Assembly (NCBI GenBank): GCA_900543055.1
Contig: UQQI01000071.1
Span: forward strand, 1-6,025
Direction of reading: 5' to 3'
Source: an uncultured Mollicutes bacterium
Lineage (GTDB): Bacteria; Bacillota_I; Bacilli_A; RF39; UBA660
Length of the DNA: 6,025 bases
The translations under genes and the position numbers were made by a program. Below are positions 1-6,025 of the stretch, piece by piece; positions within the stretch are counted from its first letter, which is position 1, and the number at the start of each line of letters is the position of its first letter. The notes beneath the pieces were generated by a model. It had not been told where the DNA came from. It saw only the letters and a list, made by a program, of their open reading frames with translations, and did not search any database.

Positions 1-327
1 TTGATAGTTATCTTTTTTCTCTATATCTTGATAAGTAATATAGTAATTAATATTCTTTATTTTATAGTAGATATCTTTTGAATTTTTTACTTTTTTATCT
101 TCTAAAAATAAATAATTATTTCTTATAGAACTTTTTTTTCTATATAAAATACTTGGACACTTTTCTATACTTCTTTTACTTATATGTAAATTGTTTATTA
201 AAAAATTAAGTATTTTTCCTAGTTCTTCATAGTTTGCTGACTCTTCTATTTTTTTTCTTTTTTTACGATTAAATTTTAATTTATATTTATCTAATTCTTC
301 ATCAATTAGTTTTTTATCTACTAACAT
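1..327 (-). CDS. Partial gene: helical-repeat protein with an mTERF-like motif (3' end outside window)
   Basis: I read an open frame from the ATG at 327-325 to the left edge: 109 codons without a stop, so the C-terminus is missing. Residues 1-30 are charged and very lysine-rich (around KFNRKKRKK). Then comes a leucine/isoleucine-patterned two-helix unit (about 32-75) containing ILNFLINNLHIS, IEKCPSILY and a following IRNNYLFLE. A helix ending in a CPSILY-type proline motif, then a second helix ending in FLE, is the pattern of mTERF-like repeats, which form nucleic-acid-binding solenoids in eukaryotic organelles. That resemblance is by eye only and the function is unknown. The start overlaps the preceding gene's stop by 7 bases. 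A GGGTGA ribosome-binding-like element lies just upstream, so translational coupling is likely. G+C is extremely low: about 17% over the first 180 bases by hand count. No signal peptide or membrane segment is visible in the part present. Confidence 0.65.
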   Translation of the reverse strand, partial: MLVDKKLIDEELDKYKLKFNRKKRKKIEESANYEELGKILNFLINNLHISKRSIEKCPSILYRKKSSIRNNYLFLEDKKVKNSKDIYYKIKNINYYITYQDIEKKDNYQ

Positions 328-596
328 TCAATGTTCACCCAGTAACTAGTATCTTCTGCAAGAATTTGTAAATATTCTATACCTAGAGAAGTTATTAAAT
401 TATTTATTCTTTTTATAAATTCATTATTATCAATTAAAAATAAATATGGATTTACTTCTATTATGTCATATATATCATCAAATTCTAGTTTATCTAAATA
501 TTTCATGTTTTCTATTAAATTTTCTATATCATCACGCATTTCCTTGACTAGACTTTTTCCATATATCTCTTCAAGTTTTTCTAAATTAATTTCCAT
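321..596 (-). CDS. Small acidic helical protein of 91 residues, possible mTERF-like repeat
   Basis: A complete ORF starts at ATG 596-594 and stops at TAG 323-321. GGTGA, which matches the 3' half of the full Shine-Dalgarno sequence, ends 3 bases before the ATG. The product is probably cytosolic, with no signal peptide or membrane helix. Residues 1-35 are a charged amphipathic helix region. Residues about 39-80 form one helix-turn-helix unit: DDIYDIIEVNPYLFLI, then FIKRINNLITSLG, then YLQILAEDTSYW. The NPYLF proline motif followed by a helix ending in LG is like an mTERF or related alpha-solenoid repeat. The partial gene downstream shows the same layout, so the two may be related partners. I cannot name a family and infer no specific function. 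It lies 53 bases beyond the ileS stop and behind the ileS terminator, so it probably has its own weak promoter or depends on readthrough. Confidence 0.75.
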   Translation of the reverse strand: MEINLEKLEEIYGKSLVKEMRDDIENLIENMKYLDKLEFDDIYDIIEVNPYLFLIDNNEFIKRINNLITSLGIEYLQILAEDTSYWVNIEC

Positions 597-632
597 ATTT
601 CACCAACCAGTCTTTATTCTACAATAAAGTTC

Positions 633-660
633 AAAAAAAAGAAAGAGGTTAAACTCTTTC
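633..660 (-). terminator. Rho-independent terminator of the antiporter-ileS operon
   Basis: Read on the minus strand, GAAAGAG (660-654) pairs perfectly with CTCTTTC (647-641) across a six-base loop TTTAAC and is followed at once by eight T residues (640-633). The 5' arm is made of the last codons of ileS, and its TAA stop (651-649) sits in the loop, so terminator and coding sequence overlap. The stem is short (7 bp, 3 G-C pairs), so some readthrough into the small downstream genes is possible. Confidence 0.9.
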
Positions 661-3600
661 AACTTTAATATATGCTTCTTCATCATTTAAATCATATTTA
701 TCTTTTAGGCTAATATCTTTTATTAATTCATCACCTAAGACTTCTCCCATGACATAGTCACGATAATCTTTTAACATTCTTTCTACTTTATCAGTTCCAT
801 TATAATATACTTTAATATGATCTGTTATTACGAAGTCGGCATCTTTTCTTAATGATTGTACTTTTCTTACAAATTCACGAGCAAGTCCTTCTAATATTAA
901 GTCATCTGTAAGTTCAGTGTCTAATACTACTATTGTTCTATTGTTACTAGTTGATGCATATCCTTCTTTTTGTTTAATAGAAATTAGAGTATTTTCACCA
1001 TTTAATTCAAAGTCTTCTCCAGCAAGTTTTACTGTAAGTCCTTTTTCTGAAATTTCACTTATTTCATTACTTGTTAATTTTGAAATTAGTTCCTGTAATT
1101 CTTTTATTTTTGGACCTAATTCTTTTCCTAATACTTTGAAGTTTGGTTTTACAACATATTCTAAGTATTCATTCATATCTTCTTTGAATTCTACTTCTTT
1201 TACATTTAATTCTTCTTTAATTACTGGTAATAAGTCTCCAATAATTATTTCATCACTCTTTGGTAACATTAATTTACTTATTGGTTGACGTACTTTGATA
1301 TTTACTTCTTCTCTTGCAAATCTACCTAGTGAACATACATCTCTTACTAAGTCCATTCTTTGTTCTGCACCTTCATTTACAAGTTCTATATTAGGAGTTG
1401 GGAAAGTACTTAAATGAACTGATTCCTCATTTGTAAGTTTTGTATAGATTTCTTCTGTTAAGAATGGTGTAAGTGGTGCACATAATTTACATAAAGTAAG
1501 TAGTGTCTCATATGTTGTTAGATATACTGCTTTCTTGCTTTCTGTAAGTTCTGAGTCCCAGAATCTTCTTCTATTACTTCTAATATACCAGTTTGAGAAG
1601 TCATCATTTAAGAATGGTACTATTAATTTAGCAACTTTATTTAAATCATATTCTTCGTATGCATCTCTTACATTTTTAACTAGTTTATTTAATTTAGAAA
1701 TTAACCATTTATCAATTAGTTCTCTATCTTCTACATCGATATAGTATTCTCTTGGGTCGATGTTGTCTGCATTTGCATACATTTCAAAGAATGAGTATAA
1801 GTTCTTCATAGTTGATGTGTATTTAGAATATACTTCTTTTACTCCTGTTACACTAAATCTTAATGGAGTCCATACAGGAGATACGTATGCCATATAGAAT
1901 CTTATTGTATCTGCACCGTACTCTTTCATTATTTGAATTGGGTCGATTATATTTCCAACTGACTTAGACATTTTCTTTCCATGTTCATCTAACATCATGT
2001 CATTTACAACAACATTTTTAAAGCTTGATTCTCCTGAGATTATTGTTGAAATTACAAGTAATACATAGAACCAACCTCTTGTTTGGTCTACGCCTTCAGC
2101 AATGAAATCTGCTGGGAATTGATCTTTAAATTTATCTTTATTTTCAAATGGATAATGCCATTGTGCATAAGGCATAGAACCACTATCAAACCAAACATCT
2201 AACACATCTTTTATACGTGTCATTTCTTTATGACATTCTGGACATTCTAAATGTAAATCGTCAACATATGGTCTATGTAATTCTACTTTTTTTACATCGA
2301 TATCTTCTACCAATTTCTCTTGTAATTCTTTAAGTGAGCCTATTACTTCACGATGTCCACAAGAACATTCCCAAATTGGCATTGGACAACCCCAATATCT
2401 ATTTCTTGAAATTCCCCAATCAACCATATTTTCTAGCCAGTTAGCAAAACGTTTTGTTCCAACGAATTCTGGGAACCAGTTTACTTTTTTGTTTGCTTCA
2501 ATAATTTTATCTTTATATGCGGTTGTTTTTACATACCAAGCTGGTTTTGCATAGTAGATTAATGGTTGTTTACATCTCCAACAATGTGGATAGTCATGTG
2601 TTAACTTAATCTTTTTAAATAATTTATCTTCACTCTTTAAGTATTTAATAATGTCAATTTCAAGTTCTTTATCTGTTACTAGGCGACCTTTCCATGGACC
2701 TTCTGTGTAGCAACCATCTTTTCCCACTGGATTTACAAATGTTATTCCATTTTCACGACATACTCTGTTATCGTCTTCACCATAAGCTGGAGCAATGTGT
2801 ACAATTCCTGTACCATCTTCTGCTGTTACATAATTGTCTGCAAGTACTTGGAATGCTTTTCCTTCTACTTTTACAAATGGAAGTAATTGTTCATATTCAG
2901 TTCCTACTAATTCTGTTCCTTTGTATGTTTCAAGTACTTCTGCTTCTTCTCCAACAACCTTTTCTTTTAAACTTTCTGCTACTATAAATTTATAACCTTG
3001 AGAATCAACTTTTACATAAGTTAAGTCTGGATTTACACATAGTGCTAAGTTTGCCATTAATGTCCATGGTGTTGTTGTCCAAACTAAGAAATATACATCT
3101 TCATCTTTTTTCTTAAATGGAACGATAACTGTATTTACAGAATCTTCTTGATAGCCTTGAGCGACTTCATTTGAACTTAATTCAGTACCACATCTTGGAC
3201 AGTATGGTAAAACTTTATTTCCATGATAGATAAGACCTTTTTTATCCATTTCTTTGATTATCCACCATTCTGACTCAATGTATTCATTATCGCATGTTAC
3301 ATATGGATGATCACAATCAATAAATTGTCCCATCATATCAGTTACTTTTTTTACTTCATCGATATTTGATGCAGTTTCTTTATTACATTCTTTACAGAAA
3401 TTTTCTACACCAAACTCTTCAATGTCTGATTTAGATTTAAAACCAAGTTTTTTTTCTACATTAACTTCAATTGGTAAACCATGAGTATCAAGACCTATTT
3501 TTCTAAGGACTCTATAACCGTTCATTGTTTTATATTTACAAAATGCATCTTTTATAGTTTTTGCAAATACATGATGAATTCCTGGTTTTGCATTAGCATA

Positions 3601-3744
3601 AATTGGTCCATCATAGAAAACAAAGTTTTCTTTTCCTTCACGGCTAGTTATACTCTTTTCAAATATATTTTCATCTTTCCAATATTTACTGTATTCATTT
3701 TCGATATCACTAGTTTGTCCTTTTTTTAATTCTTTAAACTTCAT
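649..3744 (-). CDS. ileS: Isoleucyl-tRNA synthetase, type 2 (eukaryote-like) with swapped GIHH signature
   Basis: This cytosolic class I synthetase charges tRNA-Ile with isoleucine and hydrolyses mischarged valine. I place the start at ATG 3744, giving 1031 residues, the size usual for type 2 IleRS. Landmarks: active-site signature GIHH at 55-58, DTHGLP 86-91, CP1 editing domain with WTTTPW 222-227 and GTGIVHIAP 311-319 followed by acidic D324/D325, GWFY 557-560, catalytic loop KMSKS 591-595, and then the anticodon-binding helical domain and a long C-terminal region. Cysteine pairs at 182/185, 388/391, 460/462 and 501/504 are likely zinc sites. The sequence around YANAKPGIHH and HHVFAKTIKD is typical of type 2, not of the bacterial type 1 enzyme. 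In most class I synthetases the signature is HxGH; here the first and third positions are exchanged. The gene is second in a T-box(Ile) operon, 17 bases after the antiporter stop. Confidence 0.97.
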   Translation of the reverse strand: MKFKELKKGQTSDIENEYSKYWKDENIFEKSITSREGKENFVFYDGPIYANAKPGIHHVFAKTIKDAFCKYKTMNGYRVLRKIGLDTHGLPIEVNVEKKLGFKSKSDIEEFGVENFCKECNKETASNIDEVKKVTDMMGQFIDCDHPYVTCDNEYIESEWWIIKEMDKKGLIYHGNKVLPYCPRCGTELSSNEVAQGYQEDSVNTVIVPFKKKDEDVYFLVWTTTPWTLMANLALCVNPDLTYVKVDSQGYKFIVAESLKEKVVGEEAEVLETYKGTELVGTEYEQLLPFVKVEGKAFQVLADNYVTAEDGTGIVHIAPAYGEDDNRVCRENGITFVNPVGKDGCYTEGPWKGRLVTDKELEIDIIKYLKSEDKLFKKIKLTHDYPHCWRCKQPLIYYAKPAWYVKTTAYKDKIIEANKKVNWFPEFVGTKRFANWLENMVDWGISRNRYWGCPMPIWECSCGHREVIGSLKELQEKLVEDIDVKKVELHRPYVDDLHLECPECHKEMTRIKDVLDVWFDSGSMPYAQWHYPFENKDKFKDQFPADFIAEGVDQTRGWFYVLLVISTIISGESSFKNVVVNDMMLDEHGKKMSKSVGNIIDPIQIMKEYGADTIRFYMAYVSPVWTPLRFSVTGVKEVYSKYTSTMKNLYSFFEMYANADNIDPREYYIDVEDRELIDKWLISKLNKLVKNVRDAYEEYDLNKVAKLIVPFLNDDFSNWYIRSNRRRFWDSELTESKKAVYLTTYETLLTLCKLCAPLTPFLTEEIYTKLTNEESVHLSTFPTPNIELVNEGAEQRMDLVRDVCSLGRFAREEVNIKVRQPISKLMLPKSDEIIIGDLLPVIKEELNVKEVEFKEDMNEYLEYVVKPNFKVLGKELGPKIKELQELISKLTSNEISEISEKGLTVKLAGEDFELNGENTLISIKQKEGYASTSNNRTIVVLDTELTDDLILEGLAREFVRKVQSLRKDADFVITDHIKVYYNGTDKVERMLKDYRDYVMGEVLGDELIKDISLKDKYDLNDEEAYIKVERV

Positions 3745-3753
3745 ATTATACTT

Positions 3754-3763
3754 CACTCCTTTT
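3754..3763 (-). promoter_or_regulatory. Ribosome binding site that fixes the ileS start
   Basis: The minus strand reads AAAAGGAGTG here. The AAGGAG core (3761-3756) follows the antiporter TAA stop directly and lies 11 bases before the ATG at 3744. An in-frame GTG at 3756-3754 would extend the protein by four residues. It overlaps the last G of this Shine-Dalgarno core, so it cannot be served by it and is rejected as the start. Confidence 0.85.
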
Positions 3764-4715
3764 ATGCAATTATTACGTATGTATAGTAAACTACAAATAA
3801 TAGTAAGAAGAAAAATCCTTCTTTTTTAGATATTTTATAATCCCCATATGAGAAGATAAATAAAAGAATTGCTGATACTATCATTACTAATAAATCAATG
3901 TAACTAAATGCTATTTTTCCTATTCCTCCTAGTATTGCAACTGGAAGACCTATTACTACTCCTATGTTAAATACATTACTTCCTACAACGTTTCCTATTG
4001 CTATGTCATATTCACCTTTTCTTGTTGCTGTAATACTTGTTACAAGTTCTGGTAAGCTTGTACCTAGAGCAATAATCGTTAGAGAAATTAATCTTTCACT
4101 TACACCCATTGCTTTTGCTAAGTATGTTGCACTATCAACTACTGCATTACTTCCAAGTACTATGGCAACTATTCCACCTATTGTCCATATAAATGACTTT
4201 GAAAGTGACATAGTAGGCTTTTCATCTTGGTCAACATCAATCTTTTTTCTACTCATACTTATTAGATAATATAAGAATACTGAGAAGAATAACAATATAA
4301 CTATTCCATCTCCTCTTGTAAATGAATTTACTAATTTATTATCAAATATATGATCTGATAATAGAACTGCAAATAATGTGGTAACTAACATTGTGATAGG
4401 TAATTCTTTTTTTACAGTGTTATTTTTTACATTTAATGCATGAAACATTGATGATGCTCCAAGAATTAGCAAAATATTTAAAATATTACTACCAATAACA
4501 TTTCCAAGTACAATATCTCCACTTCCAGATAGAAGGGATTTTACACTTACAGCGAACTCTGGAGCACTTGTTCCAAATGCAACGATTGTTAGACCAATTA
4601 ACATTTTAGATACTTTGAAGTTAGATGCTACACTACTTGCTCCATCGACAAAGAAATCTGCTCCTTTAATTAATATAACAAACCCCACTACTAATAGAAT
4701 TATATTTATTAACAT
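3762..4715 (-). CDS. Calcium/sodium antiporter, CaCA family (YrbG-like)
   Basis: A 317-residue integral membrane protein, close to the usual length for prokaryotic YrbG/NCX-type exchangers (about 320), with hydrophobic stretches fitting about ten membrane helices. The two inverted alpha-repeats that define the family are both intact. Alpha-1 has GTSAPE (48-53) and GNVIGSNILN (71-80); alpha-2 has GTSLPE (218-223) and GNVVGSNVFN (241-250). Glutamates E53 and E223 match the pair that coordinates Ca2+ in the archaeal NCX structure. N80 and N250 occupy the other polar positions, where the archaeal protein has Asn and Asp. A charged loop (about 155-172, RKKIDVDQDEK) separates the halves. Ca2+ export coupled to Na+ or H+ entry is expected, but the true ions are not readable. 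GGAGG (4724-4720) precedes the ATG. It is the first gene after the T-box leader, so its expression should follow tRNA-Ile charging, which is unusual for a cation exchanger. Confidence 0.93.
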   Translation of the reverse strand: MLINIILLVVGFVILIKGADFFVDGASSVASNFKVSKMLIGLTIVAFGTSAPEFAVSVKSLLSGSGDIVLGNVIGSNILNILLILGASSMFHALNVKNNTVKKELPITMLVTTLFAVLLSDHIFDNKLVNSFTRGDGIVILLFFSVFLYYLISMSRKKIDVDQDEKPTMSLSKSFIWTIGGIVAIVLGSNAVVDSATYLAKAMGVSERLISLTIIALGTSLPELVTSITATRKGEYDIAIGNVVGSNVFNIGVVIGLPVAILGGIGKIAFSYIDLLVMIVSAILLFIFSYGDYKISKKEGFFFLLLFVVYYTYVIIA

Positions 4716-4718
4716 ATA

Positions 4719-4725
4719 TCCTCCA
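4719..4725 (-). promoter_or_regulatory. Ribosome binding site of the antiporter gene
   Basis: The minus strand reads TGGAGGA, three bases before the ATG at 4715. The complementarity to 16S rRNA is strong but the spacing is short: four bases from GGAGG to ATG. It lies downstream of the T-box terminator, so translation begins only on read-through transcripts. Confidence 0.7.
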
Positions 4726-4740
4726 TTCTTTTTTTATGAA

Positions 4741-4981
4741 TAAATATAAATAAAAAGAACTATTCATCCTATAAGGACGAATAGCTCGTGGTACCACCTT
4801 AATTTAAATCAACTTAATAAAATTAAATTAATTTTCTCTATAACTATAACGCATTACCGTATTTATCTTATCCATAAATCACAACTTGAAAGTGATCTAA
4901 ATATTTCTTCATAATCTATTTTCACCAAACATAGACTCTCTTTATAATTCAAAATATTCCGTCTTTCGCACTTGTTTTACA
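4741..4981 (-). promoter_or_regulatory. T-box riboswitch leader, isoleucine specific (specifier AUC)
   Basis: This untranslated leader senses the ratio of uncharged to charged tRNA-Ile and controls the antiporter-ileS operon. Stem I: GAAAG (4967-4963) pairs with CTTTC (4892-4888), and AATATTT (4958-4952) with AAATATT (4906-4900). Between them lies the specifier loop, whose 3' side is TAGATCA with AUC (4896-4894) followed by a purine. AGAGAG and the distal hairpin TCTAT/ATAGA (4935-4931/4919-4915) with GGTG in its loop (4926-4923) match the conserved AG-bulge and GNUG elements. An AT-only helix, AATTTAA (4829-4823) with TTAAATT (4807-4801), is the likely stem III. The T-box AAGGTGGTACCACG is at 4800-4787. 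Antiterminator: AAGG pairs with CCTT (4776-4773) and ACGA with TCGT around the bulge UGGUACC. The UGGU can pair with ACCA, fitting the A discriminator of tRNA-Ile. I could not resolve the stem II/IIA pseudoknot with confidence. Confidence 0.95.
4750..4784 (-). terminator. Regulated terminator of the T-box leader
   Basis: CTATTCGTCC (4784-4775) pairs with GGATGAATAG (4769-4760) across loop TTATA: ten pairs, one of them G-U, followed by the T-rich run TTCTTTTTATTT. Its 5' arm contains the CCTT and TCGT needed by the antiterminator, so the two structures exclude each other. With charged tRNA-Ile the terminator should form and stop transcription before the antiporter start codon. Confidence 0.92.
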
Positions 4982-4987
4982 AGGATT

Positions 4988-5016
4988 AATATATCATAAT
5001 TTACAAATATTGACAA
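4988..5016 (-). promoter_or_regulatory. Sigma-A-type promoter of the T-box operon
   Basis: On the minus strand TTGTCA (5016-5011) and TATATT (4993-4988) are separated by 17 bases, each one mismatch from consensus, and a TG one base before the -10 box gives an extended -10. Transcription would start near 4981, just before stem I of the T-box leader. The -35 box lies about 35 bases beyond the stop codon of the preceding gene. Confidence 0.8.
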
Positions 5017-5051
5017 TAATGATTTTTAAAAAATTATTTTGGAAGAGATTT

Positions 5052-6025
5052 TTATGATTGATATTCATATTCAATATTATTATAACTATCTTTTAGACCT
5101 TTATCTGTTAAGTTAGTTGAATATGTTTGATTGCTACAAGTAATTGTTACTACTGGTACTTTGCCATTTTCACTTTCTAACATATTACCTGACCATGAAC
5201 ATGATTCTTCATTTTCTACATTTTTAAATATTGCAGTATGGTCATTATTAATTGTAAATGAACTTTTTCCATCAAGAGTCATATATTTACCATACTTTAG
5301 AATATACTTATCTATTGGATAACCTACATTTTTTAATTCTTCTTCCTGTTGTTTTTTCTTTTCCTCTTCTTTTTGTTGTTCTTCTTTAATACTTGCATTT
5401 TCTTTAGCAGTCTTTGATGATTCAGCAATTTCTTGTGCTTTTTCTTCTGTTAATTTATTATCTGATAATATTTTTTTCTTTGTAATTTTATTTTCTTCTA
5501 ATAAATCTATATTTAATTCTTTATCTAAATCATATTCAACAGAGTTTGCTAGTATTTCTTTTTTCTCATACTTTTCTGTTACAATGTAATAATTTTCTTC
5601 AAACTCTTCTTTTGACATTATTTTTTTACCATTACTAATTACTGTATATTCATGATTATTTATTGTAAACCAATATAGATTATTATCAATATATGAATAT
5701 GCATATCCAAAGTTTTTAATTTCAGATATTTCATAATTTTCTTCATAATATACACCATCATCAACTTCAAAGTTTAAAATATAATTTTGATTTTTATTCT
5801 CTATATAGGCAACTAAATCTAGAGATTTATCAGAATCTATATCGATTGCTAGTAACTTAGCATGTGTTGCGTCTACTTTTAATTTCTTTAAAACATAATC
5901 AAATGTGTCTGATAATTTTCCGCTATCTAAAGAATTTTCTATTGCTTTATAATATTTACTTCTATTATCTATACTTTTATTATTATTTAAAAATAACAAT
6001 ACTACAATTATTAATATTATTATAA
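5052..6025 (-). CDS. Partial gene: membrane-anchored extracytoplasmic protein with coiled coil, function unknown (5' end outside window)
   Basis: The frame is open from the TAA at 5054-5052 to the right edge. The first candidate start inside the window is TTG at 5999, but in-frame codons upstream to 6023 encode IIILIIVV, continuing into LLFL. The true start is therefore probably outside, and the protein has an N-terminal membrane anchor facing outward. Numbered from the TTG, residues 15-140 are a mixed alpha/beta region with an acidic stretch, AIDIDSDKSLDLVAY (51-65), reminiscent of but not proven to be a Ca2+-binding loop. Residues about 183-223 are a Glu/Lys/Gln-rich coiled coil or stalk. 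Residues 228-315 form a compact beta-rich domain starting at YGKYMTLDG, with two cysteines (267, 288) that could form a disulfide. I recognise no named family. There is no strong terminator after it, so some transcripts may run into the T-box leader. Confidence 0.8.
   Translation of the reverse strand, partial: IIILIIVVLLFLNNNKSIDNRSKYYKAIENSLDSGKLSDTFDYVLKKLKVDATHAKLLAIDIDSDKSLDLVAYIENKNQNYILNFEVDDGVYYEENYEISEIKNFGYAYSYIDNNLYWFTINNHEYTVISNGKKIMSKEEFEENYYIVTEKYEKKEILANSVEYDLDKELNIDLLEENKITKKKILSDNKLTEEKAQEIAESSKTAKENASIKEEQQKEEEKKKQQEEELKNVGYPIDKYILKYGKYMTLDGKSSFTINNDHTAIFKNVENEESCSWSGNMLESENGKVPVVTITCSNQTYSTNLTDKGLKDSYNNIEYEYQS

Noticed and set aside
616..621. Possible -10 box (TAGAAT, minus strand) for the small gene starting at 596
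   Set aside because: The -10 is one mismatch from consensus and well placed, but no matching -35 box lies at 16-18 bases; it may still work weakly, so I do not annotate it.
917..1288. Open frame on the plus strand, antisense to ileS
   Set aside because: Low-complexity translation rich in Ser, Phe and Leu, no family features, and it lies wholly inside the well-supported ileS; the same holds for plus-strand frames at 1535-1744, 2694-2987 and 3481-3729.
3754..3756. GTG as the ileS start, giving a 1035-residue protein
   Set aside because: It overlaps the Shine-Dalgarno core AAGGAG; the ATG at 3744 has correct spacing and begins MKFKELKKG.
3964..4269. Open frame on the plus strand, antisense to the antiporter
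   Set aside because: It mirrors the hydrophobic coding sequence on the other strand and has no recognisable motifs; the plus-strand frame at 5131-5322 is rejected likewise.
5021..5054. Terminator after the surface protein gene
   Set aside because: Only AT-rich weak pairing is present, with no stable stem followed by a U-tract.
5997..5999. TTG as true start of the surface protein
   Set aside because: The hydrophobic in-frame stretch continues upstream to the window edge, so the start is most likely outside.

Overview
The window is about 6 kb of very AT-rich DNA in which every convincing gene lies on the minus strand, so transcription runs from high to low coordinates. A tRNA-sensing T-box leader, AAGGAG-type ribosome binding sites, sigma-A-like promoter boxes and U-tract terminators all point to a low-GC Gram-positive (Bacillota). 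An uncultured gut lineage near Erysipelotrichales or RF39-type Bacilli is my guess from base composition and protein style; it is not proven. The standard bacterial code fits, since genes end in TAA or TAG and read through without in-frame TGA.

Layout in transcription order. (1) 6025-5052: the 3' part of a membrane-anchored surface protein of unknown function, running off the right edge. (2) 5016-4745: a sigma-A promoter and a well-formed T-box riboswitch. Its specifier codon is AUC (isoleucine), its T-box bulge carries UGGU, and it has mutually exclusive antiterminator and terminator hairpins. (3) 4715-3762: a calcium/sodium antiporter of the CaCA family. (4) 3744-649: isoleucyl-tRNA synthetase, separated from the antiporter by only 17 bases and ended by a terminator that overlaps its last codons. 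(5) 596-321 and 327-1: two small, extremely AT-rich genes with overlapping ends. Both look like alpha-helical repeat proteins with mTERF-like motifs, and the second runs off the left edge.

How it works together: when uncharged tRNA-Ile accumulates, the T-box leader should switch to the antiterminator form and let transcription continue through the antiporter into ileS. Controlling ileS this way is classical. A cation antiporter as first gene of an Ile T-box operon is unusual. The synthetase is the eukaryote-like type 2 (IleRS2), and its class I signature reads GIHH instead of HIGH. That swapped signature has been linked to extreme mupirocin resistance in type 2 enzymes, and it is the most notable observation here.

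I see no mobile element, CRISPR array, tRNA or rRNA gene. I found no clearly new multi-gene system. The two small helical-repeat genes are the least understood part of the window.
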